Below the pieces are notes generated by a model. That model did not search any database. It was given only the letters and a program-made list of their open reading frames with translations, and was not told the origin of the DNA. Positions 60,201 through 64,000 of a DNA stretch of 64,000 bases are shown piece after piece (position 1 is the first letter of the stretch; each line of letters starts with the position of its first letter). The stretch spans positions 44,020,001-44,084,000 of the forward strand of contig CM075943.1 in the NCBI GenBank assembly GCA_038030265.1, in the 5' to 3' direction. Both the position numbers and the translations under genes were made by a program. Source of the DNA: Corythucha ciliata (lineage: Eukaryota > Arthropoda > Insecta > Hemiptera > Tingidae).

Positions 60201-62628
60201 GGTAATTTTCTCCTCAAACAGTGTTTAATACGTTCTGTGGTTAATTTATAATTTTGAAGTTTGTAATAAAAGACCTTGAGTTCGTTGTATGTGCGTAGTT
60301 ATAAGTTGATCAAGCGAAATAAGTCCTTCCCTTATTGTAATAGGACACCTTCAACCTTCAATACTAAACTCTATCTAGGTATTTATATTTCAAATATTTT
60401 CATTTCATTCATAGGGACATCCTTTTGCTTGAATCCGGATTCCTGTGCCTTCTGATTGCTCCATGGATCCACAGAAATACTCGCGGCAAAAAACAGCCCG
60501 CCTCCGAGCCGTGTGATTTCGTGAACATGTGGCTCGTTAGGTGGCTTCTGTTTCGACTCATGTTCGCTTCGGGAGTAGTAAAATTGACTAGTGGATGTCC
60601 CACTTGGTGGGGACTAAAAGGTTAGTGGAAGTATCCGAGATTTTAAGAAGAAGAAGAAGAAGAGAAAAAAATTGCGGTCGTTGTTATTATTAGTTGTTAT
60701 AAATTACTTTATTTTTTGCAGCTCTTAACGTCCACTTTGAGTCACAATGCTTACCCACGCCTCTTGCTTGGTACGCTCATCACTTACCGACTTGGTTTCT
60801 CAAGTTCAACACAGTGTTCGCCAATTTTGCGGAAATACTAGTTCCACCATTGTTTTTCTTACCAGTACGAGCAGTGAGGATCGTCGCTTTTTACATACAG
60901 GTAAAATTATAAGGAAACTAGTTTATAGAGTGTTTGTTGCTTTTTTGCACAGCTCTAACGATAGTTTTGGTTTGGTTTTCAATCCCTGTTTTTCCAGATT
61001 TTCTTACAAATTGGAATTATATTAACCGGAAATTACAATTTTTTCAATTTTTTAACAATTACGCTGTGTCTGTCGCTTGTGGACGACTCGTTTTTCTTAA
61101 GAAGTAAGCATCCAGGACAGCTTACTTTTTGAATTTCACGAAGAGATTTTTATGTCTTGTTTTCTGTATTTCAGCGTCGAAAAAATCATCATTTTTGTCT
61201 AAGCTATTGAAAGCTGCAATGACCGGGCTTATATACGGTGTGGTTATTTATGCGACAATAGTGCTGTACGGAGTGAAACTGATGCCTGGAGGAGTTATTG
61301 AGTCCAAAATAAGTCAGTTTCGGATCACGGGCGGATGTTTTCAAGAAACAAGTTTAATTATGTCTTTCTCTTGATTTTAACAGCTTTCACGCCCGCTGAT
61401 TTTGACTTGGCGCTCAGTCGAGCCGTCCCCGGCCTCATTGTTTTGGGGTTTCTTTCTCTCTTGTCCACGGCCTACCACTCTTTTAAATTGACCTATTCCC
61501 AGCCTAGTTCATCGTTGTTCTGGCGATTGTTCTCTTTCGGAAAAACGTCTTTCTACCTAGCGACGGCCATTTTCCTTTTCGCCGACTCTCTCGTACCATT
61601 TTCGACTCTTCATCCGGCGGGCAATGACACTGTAACGCCTTACATGAAGGAAGTTCACGAAAATTTGAGTCATTTGCATTTAACCAACGCGTACGGGCTT
61701 TTCCGGAAGATGACTGGCGTGGGTGGTCGCCCAGAGGTCATTATCGAGGGTTCGAACGACATGAACGGACCTTGGCTTGAATATAATTTCAAGTATAAGC
61801 CGGGAAATGTTAACGACAGCCTGCCATTCGTTGGTAAGTTTAGTGAAACTTGAGTAGAGATGATTAAAACTATATTGGAGGGTACTTATATTTCAGCGCC
61901 TTACCAGCCTCGCCTTGATTGGCAAATGTGGTTCGCTGCTCTTGGAACCTATCATCAAAACCCCTGGCTCATGTCATTCACATACCGACTTTTGACTGGG
62001 CAGACTGAAGTGCTTAATTTAATTGACAACATCAGAAATCCGTTTCCAGGAAAAGCTCCGAAATATATTCGGGCGAACCTGTACCACTACCATTACACAC
62101 CTTACACACAACGGTTAGTTACATTGCCCTCCTTGTGGAATAGCACCTGAGTAACATTGAATTTCGGTGTTTACAGAAATTCACCCGCTGTTTGGACTCG
62201 TCAGAAAGTTAGCGAGTACTTTCCAGTTTTCGCGAAAGACCATCCTCCACTTTTGGAATACTTGAAAAACTTCAACATCCTCGGCGATCAGGGCAAAGAA
62301 ACCCCCTCACCGTCATATATCTCAGACTGTAAGCATTTCTTCTGGCATTCTTCCCTCCCGTTTCCTTTTGTTTTTTGTTTTACCAACGCAACGGTTCTAA
62401 CGATGGTGTTCTACATTTTCAGCGTTACTTGAAATTAGAAAAGTTTTCTACAGAATAGAGCCGCCTTTCCTGGTCCTGTCTCTCGTACTCACGGGGCTGG
62501 CCATCATCATTTTTGGCTCGCTATCTTCTTCAGGTGGTGGTGCCAGCAGCTCAAGTGGAAGCGGCGGCAAGCAACAGCCTCAAGCCCAGCAGCACCAACA
62601 ATCCAAAGGCAAGAAAAACAAAAAGTAA
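54212..62628 (+). CDS. LMF2: Lipase maturation factor 2 (LMF2-like), complete
   Basis: Multi-pass ER membrane protein of the family that helps dimeric lipases fold (family knowledge; LMF2's own role is less settled than LMF1's). Eleven exons: 54212-54308, 54388-54574, 54635-54736, 60415-60620, 60722-60900, 60998-61103, 61175-61312, 61384-61833, 61897-62113, 62177-62328, 62423-62628. All join in phase: 2040 bases, 679 residues, similar to vertebrate LMF2. The N-terminus [15 protein letters not shown] runs into a hydrophobic segment. Family landmarks: [57 protein letters not shown] near residue 268, [20 protein letters not shown] and [14 protein letters not shown]. The last exon has a membrane segment, then a Gly/Ser/Gln tail ending KGKKNKK. 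Start context is AAACCATGG. Exon 4 begins only after a 5.7 kb intron filled with repeats. Confidence 0.96.
55856..56172 (-). mobile_element. Palindromic element carrying a tRNA-like Pol III unit
   Basis: Outer inverted repeats of ~55 bp: TCCGGACGACGC...CAGCCCAACA on the left is complemented by TGTTGGGCTG...GCGTCGTCCGGA on the right. The minus strand of the interior has an A-box-like TGGCACAATTAGCAGC, an anticodon-arm-like CTGGA/TCCAG stem with a 9-base loop, a B-box-like GGTTTAAATCC, and then a long T run (A run on plus, 55911-55933), as a Pol III terminator would be. The two extra loop bases and TTTAAA in place of TTCGA argue against a working tRNA. Confidence 0.65.
56216..56416. mobile_element. 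~200 bp MITE with ~55 bp inverted ends
   Basis: CAGGGGCTGAAGTAGGAAGG at the left and its near-complement at the right (CCTTCGTACTTCAGCCCCAG) are followed inward by AATAACACGGGTGGTATC / GATACCACCCGTGTTATT. Target duplication not clear. Confidence 0.75.
56778..58290. repeat. Widely spaced inverted repeat enclosing a foldback element
   Basis: Arms at about 56778-56930 and 58140-58290 are inverted copies: TAGTCCAGGAAGCAGGT, ACTAAGTTTTATGACTGATT and TTTGCCCAACG-like segments recur in reverse on the right. A partial third piece (GGTGCGCTTAATCTGAATTT) lies at 57655. Between the arms is the 56988-57610 foldback plus about 500 bp without a gene. Confidence 0.6.
56988..57610. mobile_element. 623 bp foldback element with TA target duplication
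   Basis: Ends CAGAGTGTACAAAAAGCGAC and GCTATTTGTACACCCTG are flanked by TA (56986-56987 and 57611-57612). Left arm 56988-57266 and right arm 57333-57610 are inverted copies over essentially their whole length, leaving a loop of under 70 bp. No coding capacity. Tc1/mariner-type by the TA duplication. Confidence 0.88.
58310..59215 (+). repeat. ~29 bp satellite block in LMF2 intron 3
   Basis: About 28 forward units (AACGCTAATTCACGGC, AAAATTGAGAAAAA), interrupted at 58635-58725 by a segment resembling 4345-4440 in the first block (ATAAATTCAT...GGATCA, then CGTCTGCCC). That shared interruption shows the two blocks share descent. Units resume at 59660-59960. Confidence 0.75.
59219..59660. mobile_element. 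MITE with nested 106 bp palindrome
   Basis: AGGCTCAAATTCATAGTCGT at the left and ACGACTATGAATTTGGGCCT at the right form the outer inverted ends. Inside lies a near-perfect palindrome at 59443-59548 (AAGGTCTATCTACACACATC / GTGTGTGGATAGACCTT). It is inserted in the satellite block. Confidence 0.75.
60645..60668 (+). repeat. AAG simple repeat in LMF2 intron 4
   Basis: Short (AAG)n tract followed by A-rich sequence within the 101 bp intron between exons 4 and 5. Confidence 0.8.
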
Positions 62629-62689
62629 AATCGACAAACTTTTATTCTTCTTTTCCCCATTTAACATTTCACGGGTTGAAATTAAAAAA

Positions 62690-62695
62690 AATAAA
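62690..62695 (+). terminator. Candidate LMF2 poly(A) signal AATAAA
   Basis: AATAAA lies 62 bases after the LMF2 stop codon in an AT-rich stretch, a normal spacing for a short 3' UTR. The cleavage site is not visible. Confidence 0.4.
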
Positions 62696-62699
62696 AATC

Positions 62700-63744
62700 A
62701 CGCCTAATTTATTTTGCTACAATAATTGATTTAACTATTCAAAAGAAAATAATACCCAAGTGTTGCGATTGTCAAATTCACGTTAGTCCTTAAGTTTATG
62801 TGTGTCAATTTTTTTTCTACTTACCCCTTCTTGAAGACTGTTGTACAGCTCTCTTCTTATTAGTCTTCGTATTTTTTCCTTTCCCTTCCCGTCCTAGTGT
62901 TATTTATTACATTAGTTATTATTTTTTAAATTATTGTTGATTGATGTAGAAATTCTCTTGATGAAAGTACGAAAGAAAAATAAGTCAATCTCTTTTTATG
63001 CATTTAAATAGGCTGAATTATAACGGAAAATAAAAACATGAATTAATAATTATTGCTGAATGATATAAATCATTACATAGGTAAGTATAAATGGTGTAGA
63101 TTTTCTAGAGAAGAGAATGAATTAATAGTTCTGTGTTTGAGTTATAAATTGCTCGTCCTTGTGCCTCCCACCACTATGATCGTGACTGACCATCTGAAAT
63201 TTTGCTGATGCAGGCATGAGCAGTCGAGCATCGAACTCCTCACAATAAGGTCAGGTTCATAGCGCACTTTTGGGCAATTTCCTCCCTCATGGGTACCTCA
63301 ACTCAAACAAAACACTCAGTGATTTGAGCGTGCAATGCCCGAAATTGATGAGCTTATTGTTTTTCATGAGATCATAACCTAAGAGTTATGCCGGTGGATT
63401 TATCCACGGCCGTTACCAGTGGCGGCGGAAGTCAGCCGGCATTGGGGGAGCAAGAATCTGAGCAGTTCAGATTTACCCCCCCCCCCACTGGAAAAATACC
63501 ATTTTGCGAATCAATTATGCCTACATGTGCAAAAATACAATTCTTAAGGCAACAATTCCAAATATACCATCTTTATGAAATTCTCTTGTTTCTGGGTTAA
63601 TTTTTCTGGATAATTTGAGTCCTAAAGACACAGTTTCACTAGATAAATGACGTGTTATGAGCTAAATCGGCCATAAAATGGCGTATTCACACTATTCAGA
63701 GCAGAAACTTAGTGTGAAAGATCAAGAGTAAGCCGTGAACAGTA
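62700..63744. other. Downstream of LMF2, no gene seen
   Basis: AT-rich. GTGGCGGCGGAAGTC-like sequence at 63418 followed by a C run at 63477-63485 looks like a repeat end. Confidence 0.45.
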
Positions 63745-64000
63745 GCGTACCGAGGTAAGGGCGAAGGGGGCGGACCTCCCTGGGCCACCTATCAGGACAC
63801 CCTAAAAGCTTAAATGTGGAAAAATGATGATTTTTAGGTTTATATTCATAGGTTTAGGTACCTGAAAAGGAGTTTTGGTATACGAATGGACAGTGACTTA
63901 GTTCCTTTCGACGATTTTCAGCCCATCCGACTCGGAGAACAGAACGTTACTGGTGATCAGCAAACAGTGTGGCTAAATATTCGTTCGAGCCCACGAAAGC
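63745..64000 (+). repeat. Start of another composite repeat, cut by the window end
   Basis: CAGTAGCGTACCGAGGTAAG, GGCGGACCTCCCTGGGCC, CTATCAGGACACC and TGATGATTTTTAGG repeat the left end and leader seen at 37185 and 35260. The satellite array would lie beyond the window. Confidence 0.7.

Noticed and set aside
1..64000. CRISPR arrays, bacterial operons or phage-like modules
   Set aside because: The tandem repeats lack unique spacers of fixed length, and every recognised gene is a spliced animal gene.

Overview
The window is from a eukaryotic nuclear genome, most likely an arthropod (insect or crustacean). The reasons are spliced genes with many 60-70 bp GT-AG introns, animal-type genes (a UTX/KDM6 histone demethylase, geranylgeranyl diphosphate synthase and a lipase maturation factor), AT-rich intergenic DNA, and a heavy load of foldback DNA transposons, MITEs and minisatellites. 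Nothing bacterial is present: no operons and no CRISPR. I could not name the species.

Layout. 1-25.2 kb is gene-poor. It holds three minisatellite blocks, a 1.67 kb foldback transposon with a broken transposase (8162-9834), several MITEs with readable target-site duplications, and possible antisense exons at 23.7-24.9 kb. 25276-33480 (+) carries 19 exons of UTX/KDM6A: TPR repeats, a Gln/Pro/Ser-rich linker, then the JmjC catalytic domain and zinc module, ending at a stop codon. Its N-terminal exons were not found. 33.5-44.1 kb is the UTX 3' region followed by arrays of a ~29 bp satellite and a hAT-type transposase relic. 44121-44779 (-) is a small unidentified three-exon gene model. 44963-46360 (-) is a complete seven-exon geranylgeranyl diphosphate synthase. 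46.4-53.3 kb is again satellite, with a second, ~20 bp repeat. 53351-54125 (-) is an unidentified three-exon model lying head-to-head with LMF2. LMF2 (54212-62628, +) is complete in 11 exons, and its 5.7 kb third intron is packed with nested mobile elements. 62.6-64 kb is downstream DNA with the start of another composite repeat.

The recognised genes are not a pathway. UTX acts on chromatin in the nucleus, GGPPS makes the C20 prenyl donor in the cytosol, and LMF2 is an ER membrane protein. What unifies the window is the repeat landscape. The same ~29 bp satellite, carried between recurrent GC-rich end sequences, occurs in at least ten blocks in both orientations, between genes and inside introns. 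It is the best candidate here for an undescribed mobile-repeat family.

Gene models were built by hand from splice sites, reading phase and protein family knowledge. Phases are consistent in UTX, GGPPS, LMF2 and the two unidentified minus-strand models. No similarity search or transcript evidence was available.
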